The notes: a model not told the origin generated them from the sequence alone. 64,000 nucleotides of DNA from Candidatus Hamiltonella defensa 5AT (Acyrthosiphon pisum) (GCF_000021705.1 NC_012751.1:558001-622000); one strand, 5' to 3'. Positions 50,085 to 61,301 are shown, counted from the first letter of the stretch. Numbers and translations: made by a program.

Positions 50085-51653
50085 AATAAAAAGGATTTTT
50101 GATGACGGTGAAAGCCATACTTTGACCGAAAACGGGTTTTACAAGAAAGGGATAGAAGTCAAAAACAAAACGACCGTTCATCATCAAGGCGCTTTATCCG
50201 TCACCAGTAGTAGTGAAAACAGCCCTGCGGTCAAAGTGATTGAGGGGTCTACTGTCACTCTGAAAGGAGCCCAGGATAAATTGATCACAGTGGCAACAGG
50301 TGGAGCACACTCTCCTGGATTATATGCCTCTGATACAGGTACCGAGATCACGGCAAATGCCATTGATCTCACCACAAAGGGTAAAAACTCTGAAGGGGTC
50401 AAATCTGAAGCCGGTGCGAAGGTCGGTATCGGTCTCAGCACTATTGTCACCACAGGCGAAAATGCTTACGGCCTTTCGGCTGTGGGAGATAAGACTATTC
50501 TCAATGGCAAAAATCTGAATATAAACGTCAAGGGTCAAGAAGGCAGAGGTGTCTCAGCTAAACATGGGGCAAACGTCACTGTAGACGACAGCAGCATTAC
50601 CGGCGAAGGGAATGCGTTTAGAGGTCTTTTTGCCTCTGATAAAAAATCAAATCTGACCGGCAATAACCTGACTATAGTCTTAAAGGGTGAAGATGCCATC
50701 GGTGTCAAAGCTCAAAAAGGAGCAAGCGTCACTATAGATGACAGCAGCATTACGAACGAAGGAGAATCCTTGAGAAGTTTCTTTGTCTCTCAAGAGAAAT
50801 CAAATCTGACGGGCAATAACATCAATATCAATGCTCAAGACACCATAGGTGTGCTCGCTTTAAGCGGTGCCTCGGCCACTATCAACAACAGCACCATTAG
50901 CGGTGACGGGCAGTATTCTGTCGGTCTTTTGGCTTCCGGAGAGAAGTCACAGCTGTCAGGCAATAACATGAATATCGAGGTCAATGCTCAAGACAGCGCA
51001 GGTGTCATCGCTTACAGAGGGGCAACGGTCAATATCAACAACGGCAGCAAAATAACAACCCACGGAGGATCGTCTCACGCGGCGCTGCTATCTGAAAAAA
51101 GCACATTAAAAATCACTGATTCTGATATCAAAACCACCGGGACAGATTCAGCGATTCTTTATGGGTTTACCCCAGAAAACGAAGGAAATAAGAGTTTTGC
51201 TGAAATCACAGGCGGGTCGCTAGACGCCAGAGGGGACCTCATCGCCTCTAAAGGCGGAAAAATGGATGTGGTTCTCAACAATGTGTCCATCTCTTCTCCC
51301 GGCAGCGGATACGCCCTGAATATCCTGAATTCGGATTCGGGTCATCCCGGAGAGGTCAATTTAATGGTCAATCAAACAAAACTGCCCGGTCATATTTATA
51401 AGGAAAGTGGGCTCAGCAGGGCCAATGTCATGTTAAAAGGGAGTGAATTAAGCGGGAATGTGATGAACGCAACAAGTTTATTGATTAACCCCCAAAGTAC
51501 CTGGTTTGCCACGGGCAATTCTGTTTTTAAGAGCTTGATTAATGAAGGAAATATTAAATTTCAGTCTCACATCGACGACACGCGTTTTAATAAAATAACA
51601 ATACATACTCTTACTGGTCCTAGTACCGGTATAGGCATGTTCTGGATGAATAC
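50085..51653 (+). repeat. Adhesin module 4 (about 4 repeat units), cut by intron
   Basis: It opens with FDDGESHTLTENGFYKKGIEV and proceeds normally to GMFWMNT, where the intron begins. By comparison with modules 1-3 about 90 residues of the passenger end are missing. Confidence 0.75.
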
Positions 51654-53998
51654 GTGCGACGTGAAAGTTGCACCACAGAAGTCCCTTGAAAAAGGGTAAG
51701 GTTGATCCGAAACCTTATTGCCACTTACTCGGTGCAAGAGGAGTAATTCTCTTGTGCTAAGCGAGAATGAAAGCCTAACTAAAGTATTAAGCTGAATAAG
51801 AAATAGGGGCAAGGCAAAACTGAAATGGGTTGAATAAAGTGAATCTCCGTTATTAAAATGTCGTAAGCAAGTAAAACACGAAATCAGATGTGACGTGTTA
51901 TGGGGAAGTTTAACGACAGTTAGAAACGGGTAAAGAAGAGTGTTCGTTCTTTACGACGGATCCCGTTCCCCGGCATAGAGGAGGCAGCCCACTCAATGTA
52001 TCTTCATGGTGTGAAACACGGTAACCCCATTAATCTTTTAGTGTTGATGTAAATACTAAGAGACAGTGGGCATAAGACGTTCCAAAAAGCGAAGGCAATC
52101 AGCCGAAAGGCAACTGGAAATCATAACAGGATTGATAGAGGTAATTACTTTACTCTGAAAAGAGGCTGACGTGGAACGGGTGACTTACCCATATAATCCT
52201 TTACCAAGGTTATGAATTGATTTAGAAGAGTTAGATGCCTATGGCAAACGTAATAAATCAAAACTATGAACAACAACTGGAATGGCATGCTATTAACTGG
52301 CGTGTTGTGACAGCCATGATTAATAATCTAAGGCAAAGAATATATAGGGCTTCAGCAACAGGTGACTTAAAGAAAGTCAGAAATCTGCAAAAACTCATGA
52401 TGAAATCAAGAGCTAACCATCTTCTGGCTATCAGGAAAGTCACTCAGGTCAATCGGGGAAAACACACGGCTGGAGTAGATAATCAGGTAATTAATGACCA
52501 TAAAGGACGAGAACATCTTTATAAGTTATTAAGCCAAACAACTTCAGAAAAGGTTTATCCAGTAAAACGAGTTTACATAGCAAAAAAGAATGGAAAAAAA
52601 CGCCCTCTTGGGATCCCAACCATTCTCGACCGCTGTAGACAAGCGATAGTTAAATCGGCGCTGGAACCTTATTGGGAAGCAAAATTTGAACCAGTCAGCT
52701 ACGGATTTAGACCGGGGCGAAGTGCCCATGACGCAATACAAAAAATTTTCTGTATTGCCAGAGCACGAGGGACACGGCACTGGGTACTAGATGCAGATAT
52801 TAAAGGCGCATTTGACAACATTGACCATAATTTTCTCATAAAAAAAATCGGGGGATTCCCCGAAAGAAACATGATTAAACAATGGTTACAAGCCGGTGTG
52901 CTGGAACATGGCAACTATATACCCAATGTTGCAGGTACTCCGCAAGGCGGGATTATCAGTCCACTACTGGCCAATATTGCACTCCACGGAATGGAGACCT
53001 TACTGGGTATTCAATACTGGAAAAACGGCACGCCAAAACAAGGGCAACCTTATGCAGTAGTTCGTTATGCGGATGATTTTGTCGTATTCGGTAAATCCCG
53101 TGAAGAGTGCGAAACTGCCAAAATAAAGTTGCAAATTTGGTTAGCTCAGAGAGGGTTAGCTCTTTCTGAAGAAAAAACCAGTATCAAACACTTGAAGGAA
53201 GGATTCGACTTCCTGGGATTTAATATACGACATTATGACAATCGCCACAGAAAACGGGGATATATATTGTTAACGAAGCCCTCAAAGGAGTCGATGAAAA
53301 GGTACAAACAGCAAATGAGAATGACCTGGAAAGGTATTATCGGTATGCCGACACAAGAAGGAATAAGACAACTGAATGCCAAGATAATAGGATGGTGTAA
53401 TTACTATCGTATTGGTGCTTCAAAAAGAACATTCAGTGCATTAGACCAATGGATGTGGATCCGCCAACGTAGATATTTGTATCGACGTCATCCCAATAAA
53501 CACTGGTGGTGGCGAAGAAAACACTACTTAGGCAAGATACCAGGTAGAGAAGACTATTCAGTATTTATGGATAAATCAACCGGTGGATTTCTTTGGAAGC
53601 ATGCATGGACAAAAATACAGCGTCATTGGCTAGTTCCAAAAAATGCTTCCCCCGACAATCCGGAATTGCGTGACTATTGGCGTAATAGGCAGGCACGTAA
53701 ACAGCCTTTTATTTACGGTGTCAAAGTTAACCTCTATAAGCGACAGAAAGGTTATTGTCCTCTCTGTGATCAAGAGTTGGACAATGGTGAACAATTGCAT
53801 GTTCATCATATTCAGCCTAAAGCTGAAGGGGGTGACAACAAGCTGGCTAATCTAAGATTGTTACATGCTAATTGCCACAGACAATTACATAGCAAAAAAG
53901 GAAAAATGTTGAAGTGAGTAAGTTGCGTGAGCCGTATGCGGGGTAACTCGCACGTACGGTTCTTGAGGGAGTGGGCACTTGCGGCCTGCTTACCTAAT
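51654..53998 (+). mobile_element. Group II intron, copy 2 (2,345 bp)
   Basis: It begins GTGCGAC directly after adhesin codons TGGATGAATAC and ends ACCTAAT, with domain V at 53929-53962. Its length and ends are the same as copy 1, and it is in inverted orientation relative to it. The 5' exon is adhesin module 4 and the 3' exon (from CATTCTGCAGG) is a toxin gene. Splicing would join the two out of frame, with a stop after about a dozen codons. Confidence 0.93.
52235..53917 (+). CDS. Intron-encoded protein: reverse transcriptase/maturase with HNH endonuclease, copy 2
   Basis: The 560 residues are identical to copy 1 except Val at position 69. RT (YADDFV), maturase (GWCNYYRIGA) and HNH (CPLCDQEL, HVHHIQPK, LLHANCH) motifs are all intact, so either copy could supply protein for splicing or mobility of both. 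Translation starts about 580 bp into the intron, after the ribozyme domains I-III. Confidence 0.95.
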   Translation: MPMANVINQNYEQQLEWHAINWRVVTAMINNLRQRIYRASATGDLKKVRNLQKLMMKSRANHLLAIRKVTQVNRGKHTAGVDNQVINDHKGREHLYKLLSQTTSEKVYPVKRVYIAKKNGKKRPLGIPTILDRCRQAIVKSALEPYWEAKFEPVSYGFRPGRSAHDAIQKIFCIARARGTRHWVLDADIKGAFDNIDHNFLIKKIGGFPERNMIKQWLQAGVLEHGNYIPNVAGTPQGGIISPLLANIALHGMETLLGIQYWKNGTPKQGQPYAVVRYADDFVVFGKSREECETAKIKLQIWLAQRGLALSEEKTSIKHLKEGFDFLGFNIRHYDNRHRKRGYILLTKPSKESMKRYKQQMRMTWKGIIGMPTQEGIRQLNAKIIGWCNYYRIGASKRTFSALDQWMWIRQRRYLYRRHPNKHWWWRRKHYLGKIPGREDYSVFMDKSTGGFLWKHAWTKIQRHWLVPKNASPDNPELRDYWRNRQARKQPFIYGVKVNLYKRQKGYCPLCDQELDNGEQLHVHHIQPKAEGGDNKLANLRLLHANCHRQLHSKKGKMLK

Positions 53999-56900
53999 CA
54001 TTCTGCAGGAGGCGGTAAAGGTTATATGCTTTGGTTAAAAAGCTTAACAGAAAGTGATGATAAAAATTATTTAAAAATAAAAGGAAATGAAGATGCCTAT
54101 CAAATTGAAAAAATTTTAAAAAATCAACTTCGTCATCAATACCTTTCAACTGAACTTGAAAAAATGTTCAGATTAGATAGTAGTCAAAACACTGAAATTG
54201 CAGGTGAAAATTTATTATTTTATAAAAAATCTCATTCTCAACAGATAAAATCAATAGTCTCTTCTTTATTTACATCCGCTAATGAAGAATACTCAGAGAC
54301 CATCGAAAGAAATAGTTTAAAAGTAGATACAAAAAATAATTCTGGATATATCATGCCTTTTCAATCAAGCTCTGAAACCAGATTGATGAGTTTTTTTGAT
54401 CTTTTAAAAAACCCTTATCAAAATCAATATTTTTTATTTTATACAGAAAACCATGCGATGGCTGTCACCGTCATTCATCAAAATGGTCAAAGATATTGGA
54501 CCTTTTTCGACGCTAATCTTGGCGCTTACTCTTTTAATCAATATACCGCCTGGCGTGAATTTACTACGAATTGTCTTCTTAATACGACTCGCTCAAATGG
54601 GGAGAAATTATATCAATTTCAAGATCCAGAAGCAGGAGAGAAAACTAAAATACAATATACGCGTTTAGTGCCAAACGATAATTCAAGTTACGATGGAGTT
54701 TGGAAAGAAGCACAATCACAGGAAGAAAGCTATTTTCTCAAATCTTTAGTTGAAAAAAAAATTCAAGTGAATTTTCATCCAAAAGTGAAAGGTCAATTGG
54801 TGTCTTACACTTTAAATGCTGATAATAAAATGACTCAAATCACCATTAAAATAGTTCATCATAAAAACAATGAATTGTTGGTGACCTTACCTTATGATTC
54901 TTTTAATCAAATACGTGAATCTGTCTTACGCAGAATTGATAAAAAAGGACATCTTATTATCAATGAATATTCAAAAAATCCTTTAGATAATTTAGAACCT
55001 GCGCAGCATAGAATTGGGCGGGTCAAACAAGTTATCAAAATTATTAATGATGTTGCCAGTAAAAAATTGGATTATGAATTTATTGAGAAAGATAAAGGGA
55101 TGTTGACTTTATTAAAAGGGTTTTTTGAAGATAAAAATCACGTTTTTAATTATAAAGAGTTTGTCAAAATTTGTTTTGATCCGTTGAAAAGAAAAAACTG
55201 GATGTTAAAAGCCAAGCAATTATTAATTATGGGAAATATTGAAAATGAATTAAATACACTCAGCGATCAAGAAGCCTTAGAAAAGGCGTATTATTTACGG
55301 GTAATACAAGAAAAAAATTTAAAAGATTTAATCGTGCTCTCCTCTAAAAAAAAATACAATTCCGCCGGAATTCGTACCAATATTTATCCACAATCCCTTT
55401 ATATTCCAAATATTGAAAATCAGGCTTATAACAGCCTCACACTAGGCATTATTTGGGTAAATTTAAAAACAAAAGGAAGAGAATCTTATAACAATTTTTT
55501 AAAATTCTTAACAACGCATTTTATGATCAATATTGATCAAGCTGATTCCCCTGATCATAAAAAACTAAAAGAATTTCAGAATCTATTTGAATCTTTAAAA
55601 GAAAACATAAAGCAAAAACAGAAAAACATTTTTATAACCACATCACATTATTCCGTTTTACCTAAAAAACCCAAGCGTTATTTTTTAAGTGCTACTCAAT
55701 CGAATCGTGGACATATCCTGGTTTTAGATATCACTCAAAACGATCAAGGTCATACAATCACATTGTATGACCCCATTATTGGAGATATCAAAATCAAGAC
55801 ATCTGATGAAAAGAATACCGAATTCGATCAATTTCTTAATGATTATCTTGATTCCAAAGTGCTGGATCATCAAACCCGAGGTCAATTATATGGGTTTGAA
55901 AAATTTCGAGGGCATTATTATTTTAATATCACCACATTACATCAAGATGCGTTAACTGATTTTAATCAATTAAATAATATAGAGACATTTATCTCTGATT
56001 TTCGTTCCGATAAAGAACGCATCTTTGAATTACCCAACATTATTTTAAATAAACTGACTTTCTCTCCTTCATTAATTTATAAAATGGGGGGCATGTTTGG
56101 TGAACAAGGACTTTCTGTAGAGAATTTTTCTTCCCCAGAAAAATTATTATCACGTCTTCGTTTTAACGCGAGAAAATTAAAAGATTATTTGTTAAATCAA
56201 AATACCCAAGCGCATGAAGTAGAAATAGCCATTACACTTTTAAAAGAAAAAATCAAAATAACCCCTTCTATCAGTGCTATTTTAGAAGGAGAAAAAGAAG
56301 ATAAAAAAATGACCACCGATCTCATTCAATCTATTCCTGACAAACCGGTGTCTTCTTCTCATTTAAAAAAAAAATTTTTTGAATATTTATAAAAAAATGA
56401 ATCGTATCGATACTTTTATGCAAATCTCTAATTACTTTCATGGTATATATGAAATCATTAAGATTAAAAATCTTTTAAAAAATAAATCATTAACTAATCA
56501 AGAAAGAAAAATAATAGAAATACAACAAAAAGCCCTTTATTCCTCTCTTTTTTTTAGTGCCAACTTAGATCTGAGTCAATATGGTTTTTATAAACTACAC
56601 ATGAATTTGACAGGAATACCCAAGCATCAATTACAACTTTATTCTCCTTCTATACAAATAGGTCTCAACAAGGGGATCCAGTTTCTTCCTTTTATCAACA
56701 TGGGCTTAGGTTTGTCGATTTCTTTTTATGATTTTTATCAGGCTTATTTTAATTTTCAAAAAATATCTGACACTGCTGATCCAAAAGTTCGACAAGACTT
56801 GATGGTCAATGCTTCTCTATCACTATTCAGTGGCGGGCTGGGTGTGGGGACCAGTGCAAGCGCTATCATTGGATACAAAAGTGCGCTTTTAGGCGGCGCC

Positions 56901-59680
56901 ACCGCGGCAAAACTCGTTATGATGAGCGGCATGACAGGGGTCATAGGCGGAATCGCCATTCTGGCCACCTCGCAATTATATTCTGCCTTCCGTCGGTTAG
57001 AAGAAATTCAAAATCATGTCGAACTCAATACAGAAGAATTTTGGAAAAATTATGCGCGTCTATTTGTAGGGTTAGGACCCACTATTGCATTACAAAATAA
57101 AGAGTTAAAACAAAAAAGTGAACATGCGGCTCGTCAACAATTTAATCAAATATTAAAAGACAACGCTCAAAAAACATTAAAACATTTATCCCCTCAAAAA
57201 ATTAATGTTTATTTTTATAGTCAACAAGATTTTAAGATAGAAATGAAACCTTATAAATTGTTATCTTATAAAAAATGGGTCAATCCTATGTTTGGCCGTA
57301 CGTTTTCTCTAGTAGATATAGAAAAAGATAAACTGGAGCCTAAAGAAGCAGAAAAATTTATTGCTGATCATGCTCAGCAGTTTAAACAAATAGAGATGAA
57401 AGACAGTGAATATCGTTATCCTGAGCCCTCTCATTTAAAAGCAGTAAATGATCATATTAACGTGAATGAGGATGATGACAATAATGTCACGGTTAAAAAA
57501 ATCTCTTCGGATGACTCAGACATTGCTCAAGAGGAGTCGATGGCTTTATTTGATCTCGGTGAGGGAGATGATATTGCGGTGGGGTATCTTCAAAAAAGAA
57601 ATATTTTTAAAATCAGCGCCGGTTCTAAACAATATACAGGCGGCGATAAAGCCGATATTTTTTATTTATCAAAGCCCGATTTATTGGCACAAGCAAGTTA
57701 TTTTAATGGTTTAGGGGGGGACGATATCATCATTGCTGAATCTGTTTTGCCCGGCAAAACCGGTTATTTTATTGATTTGATGCAGGGAAAAATTCACTAT
57801 GGATCCATAGAAAATAAAAAATTAGGGGCCAATATTAATAACATTGAACATGCCTATGGCAATGCTAGCACCGATGATGAAATCAAAGGCAATGACGCCA
57901 ACAATTATCTTAATGGCAGAGGCGGAAACGATCACATTTGGGGCTATTCAGGCAATGACGTGCTCACTTTTGAACAAGGCCATATTCATGGCGGTGAAGG
58001 AAACGATCATTATATTCTTTTACAAAATTCCACCGATAACAATGTTGTCGCCCATATTTATGATACCAAAGATGATTTTTCATTGGTCAGTTTACATCAT
58101 CAAGTCAATGACATCACCTCCGTTATTTTAGAACAAGAAAATCAGATTTATTCCCTAAAAATAACGCTTCGTAATCAAAATCAGACAGAAACCACATTCG
58201 TCATACATGATATTTATTCGTTTGAAGACGGAGATATTGAAAAAAAATATTTAGTATTAAATAACGAATATCTGTTTTCTACTTTAGATGGCTTTTTATT
58301 ACTCCCTAATTGGCCCAAGATCATAGAAAAAAATGCTGAGGGGATTTTTCCTTTTTCTCCCCAATTTAATGCACGATATAATATATTCAATGATATTGAA
58401 CATCACTCTGATATCCCCTCTTTTTCAAAAGAAAAAACGCAGGTCTCATTTCAAAAAAATACTCAACAAGATTACCTTGTTGTGGGTGACAAAAAAGTCA
58501 TTCTCCCTGAAACCGTTAAATTGATGATGATAGACACCCCTTTAAATGATCAATTAATCGGGAATGCTGAACATAATTTATTCGTCAGCCGCAGAGGCGA
58601 TGATGAATTAGAAGGAGGACCAGGAAAAGACATTTATCACATCGAACTCCCCTATGAGCATGAACGTATCATATCGATTAATAATTATGACCACACCGCC
58701 GAGCCTGAGGATGATCTGCTTATCTTGCCTGTCGCGATTGAACAAATAAACATCCTCACTCAGTTAGAGGATGACCTCATATTAGGCCCCACATCGTCAG
58801 ATCAGACTTCACCATTAAAAATACGTTTTAAGGGATTTATGAAAAGTCAATCTTATCGACATATCAATATTATGGATAGCCGACAGCAATTCTATCATTT
58901 AAAGGTCGATGAGGCAGGAAAAATTTATTTAGGTCAAGATGAGACTCGGTTAGTTGCAACAGAAAAAGACGATCTCCTTGTTTTAACAGGCGCCGATGTT
59001 TTTATTGAAAAAAATTCGATGCGGGGGCAGGTGATGATGTGATCATAGATCATAGCCATCATCACAATACTCTTCATGGAGGTCAGGGAAATGACCGCAT
59101 TATTGCAACGGGTACAGGCAATAAAGTGCTCTATGGCGATTCAGGAAACGATAAAATATTTGTTTATGAAGGCAATAACTTTATTGTCGGTGGCATTGGA
59201 AATGATTTCCTTTCAGGTGGGCTGGGCGATGATATTTATTTAATCAGCTATAAAGATGGTCATACCGTGATTGAAGACAACGGAGGTAACGATACTTTGG
59301 TTTTATATGACATTCTGACTGACGAAGTTTATACAATAGAAGAAGGGGAAGATAGAATACTGAAAACGTCAAAGCCTGGATTTGAACAGGCATTTTCTGT
59401 CACCCTCAAAAAAGGCGCAAAACTCAATACGGCTCAAAAAATAGAAAAAATACAAACACGTTCAGATTTAAAATTAAAACAAACAACCTCAGCTGATCAG
59501 CAAAAAGAATTGACGCAACAAGCATCAGAAAGAATTCAAACGCCGAACGATAAAAATATGACGACTGATTTAATGACCATGCTGATGTCTGGTTTTAATG
59601 AAAGCGAGAGCATTCCGTTAACACAAGGCGTCGCTCAATCTCGGAATCAATTAATATCTGAAACTCTGGCCTCTCGTTAG
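53999..59680 (+). pseudogene. RTX/Tcd-like large toxin, beheaded and frameshifted
   Basis: About 1,890 codons remain after the intron. The first frame (to 56392) has two stretches resembling YopT-type (C58) cysteine-peptidase His/Asp segments: ENHAMAVTVI with TFFDANLG (codons at 54452 and 54509) and RGHILVLDI with LYDPIIGD (55712 and 55769). The second frame (56379-59042) has a Gly/Ala-rich hydrophobic segment (about 56800-56990), like Tcd-type pore-forming regions, and RTX-like repeats (GGNDHIWGYSGND, GGEGNDHY). The third (59039-59680) has GGQGNDRI, GDSGNDKI and GGLGDD repeats and the C-terminus. Frameshifts lie at the A10T6 run (about 56365-56380) and near 59010 (one base missing before GATGCGGGGGCAGG). 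The start and any nucleophilic Cys are lost at the intron. Confidence 0.75.
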
Positions 59681-59706
59681 TCGACTGGTAATTTATTAAC
59701 CTCATT

Positions 59707-60375
59707 CTAAACGAAAATGACATTTTCTGAAACGTGCATACCCGTGCCTATGCTTCGGGTGTCTACGGCGATTTTTTCTAAGGTTTTCGTTAGCGTATCT
59801 ACTACTGCTTGAGTCTGTGGATCAATTTCAATATTTACTCTATCGCCTGATTTTTTCAGCCCTAAGGTGGTACGAGCTAACGTTTCTGGAATTAAATAGT
59901 TACAAAAGCGATTTTTTTGCATCTCCCCTACTGTGAGGCTGATACCATCAACACCAATAAATCCTTTATAAAAAATATATTTCATGATCTCCGGATCTGT
60001 GATTCGAAACCATATTTGACGATTGTTTTCAGCCACACAGATTTCGTCAATACAGGCAGTGCAAATAATATGTCCTGACATTAAATGCCCGCCTATTTCA
60101 TCGCCTAATCGTGCCGCTTTCTCCACATTAACATTCGAACCTATTTTAAGCTGATTGAGTGTAGTCACACGCAAGGTTTCTTGCATGAGGTCAAAGCTCA
60201 CCTGATCCCCATCTATTTTTGTGACGGTTAAACAACATCCGTCATGTGCCACAGAAGCGCCTGGTTTCAGCTGATACAAGAGTTTTTCTGAATATGTCAG
60301 CGTGATAGTCCGAAAATTTTGCCCCTCCTGGATATCGACCACGGTCGCTTTGTCTTGAATAATCCCAGTAAACAT
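59707..60375 (-). CDS. ribC: Riboflavin synthase
   Basis: The enzyme dismutates two lumazine molecules to riboflavin. The 222-residue protein has two similar beta-barrel halves: MFTGIIQDKATVVDI with VAHDGCCLTVTKID, and GGHLMSGHIICTACI with FIGVDGISLTVGEMQ. It lies alone, convergent with the toxin relic. The enteric names ribC and ribE are both used for this gene. Confidence 0.94.
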   Translation of the reverse strand: MFTGIIQDKATVVDIQEGQNFRTITLTYSEKLLYQLKPGASVAHDGCCLTVTKIDGDQVSFDLMQETLRVTTLNQLKIGSNVNVEKAARLGDEIGGHLMSGHIICTACIDEICVAENNRQIWFRITDPEIMKYIFYKGFIGVDGISLTVGEMQKNRFCNYLIPETLARTTLGLKKSGDRVNIEIDPQTQAVVDTLTKTLEKIAVDTRSIGTGMHVSENVIFV

Positions 60376-60579
60376 AAATACCCCCTTTTTACAAAAATAC
60401 AGAAGCGCATTTTACTGCATCCCTGGTTGAGTTGATGTATGATTATCCTTGATATTTGGTGAGACCCTTTCACAACCTACTATTTTGAAAGATTCTCATC
60501 ATTGATTTTTGATGCGCATTTTGAATGATTCTGAAAATTTGCATCACCATCTATTTTAATTAATGAACTCTTTATTGAT

Positions 60580-61215
60580 ATGGAAGGCACTCTTTATATT
60601 ATTTCTGCCCCGAGTGGGGCTGGAAAATCGAGCCTTATTCAGGCTTTTTTAAAAACATCACCTTCGTGCGAGATAAAGGTTTCTATTTCATATACCACTC
60701 GTGCTAAACGCTCAACTGAAAAACATGGGGAGCATTATTTTTTTGTTTCTGATAAAGAATTTCGCCAACTCATTAAAGAAGATGCCTTTTTAGAATACGC
60801 ACAAGTTTTTGGGTATTACTATGGAACATCTCGTTCATATATCGAAGCGATTTTATCAAACGGACGTGACGTTTTTTTAGATATTGATTGGCAGGGAGCA
60901 CGACAGATCAGAGCTAAAATGCCAAAAGCGCGCAGTATTTTTATTTTGCCACCTTCAAAAGAGGCATTGATGCATCGTTTGCAAAGCCGCCAGCAAGATG
61001 CTCAACAGTTCATTGATCAGCGTATGGCACAGGCAGTGATGGAAATGGCGCATTTTATAGAATATGATTATTTGATAGTAAATGATGATTTTGAACAGGC
61101 TTTGCTGGATATCAAAAATATCATTTACGGTGAACGGTTACATCTCAAAAAACAGCAAGAACGCCATCATAATTTAATCAGCAAGCTTCTTTTAGAACAT
61201 CCCCATAAAGTCTAG
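60580..61215 (+). CDS. gmk: Guanylate kinase
   Basis: Gmk phosphorylates GMP to GDP and so feeds ppGpp and nucleotide pools. The 211-residue protein has the P-loop ISAPSGAGKSSLIQ, SYTTRAKRSTEKHGEHYFF, the lid region YGTSRSYIE, DIDWQGARQIR and YDYLIVNDDF. It heads the conserved run gmk-rpoZ-spoT. Confidence 0.96.
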   Translation: MEGTLYIISAPSGAGKSSLIQAFLKTSPSCEIKVSISYTTRAKRSTEKHGEHYFFVSDKEFRQLIKEDAFLEYAQVFGYYYGTSRSYIEAILSNGRDVFLDIDWQGARQIRAKMPKARSIFILPPSKEALMHRLQSRQQDAQQFIDQRMAQAVMEMAHFIEYDYLIVNDDFEQALLDIKNIIYGERLHLKKQQERHHNLISKLLLEHPHKV

Positions 61216-61233
61216 AAAATGATTTTTAGACTT
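61208..61233 (+). terminator. Hairpin at the gmk 3' end
   Basis: AAGTCTA and TAGACTT form a 7-bp stem that extends through AAAA/TTTT past one bulged base, with loop TGA. It overlaps the gmk stop codon and lies before rpoZ. It lacks a T-tract, so it may be an attenuator or RNA-stability element. Confidence 0.3.
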
Positions 61234-61301
61234 AACTTCAGTTTCAATATGATTGTTTTATGATGTTTTTTCATTCCTTTTCATTGATGAGGCGCAATAT
61301 T

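Larger units (their letters stand above)
40535..51653 (+). pseudogene. Giant multi-module autotransporter-type adhesin, interrupted
   Basis: Starting at ATG 40535 with a weak signal-like N-terminus, the gene encodes about 3,400 residues of beta-helix passenger sequence in four tandem modules. Each module has an opening block (YNEGIEVTGQ-type and GALSVTTR), a variable number of 35-40-residue repeats (pattern GA.V.I.DS.I.G.G..F.GL.A....L.GNNL.I), and a pertactin-like passenger end (MTGGSLEARGDLILSQGG, GMFWMNTDIAGH, GGGDAKFTLANEGG, VDVGTYQYYL). Pro/Ser-rich linkers join them. Three breaks are seen: a one-base frameshift at the C7A6 run 41395-41407 (stop at 41408), an IS630-family insertion at 44766, and loss of everything after module 4 FWMNT at the group II intron. 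No beta-barrel is present in the window, so surface export cannot be completed as it stands. Confidence 0.85.

Noticed and set aside
41514..51699. Many 60-130-codon minus-strand frames inside the adhesin gene
   Set aside because: They are shadows of a repetitive, compositionally biased coding strand. They recur with the repeat period and have no start signals.
53927..53998. N-terminal stretch MSRMRGNSHVRF on the toxin frame (and the same stretch on the rpn frame, 9899-9970)
   Set aside because: It is intron domain V/VI read as protein, present at both intron copies, so it is not part of either gene.
9899..53998. A single inversion between the two intron copies as full explanation of the chimeric flanks
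   Set aside because: Flipping the segment between them would pair adhesin with rpn and rpsR with toxin, which are still mismatched; more copies must be involved.
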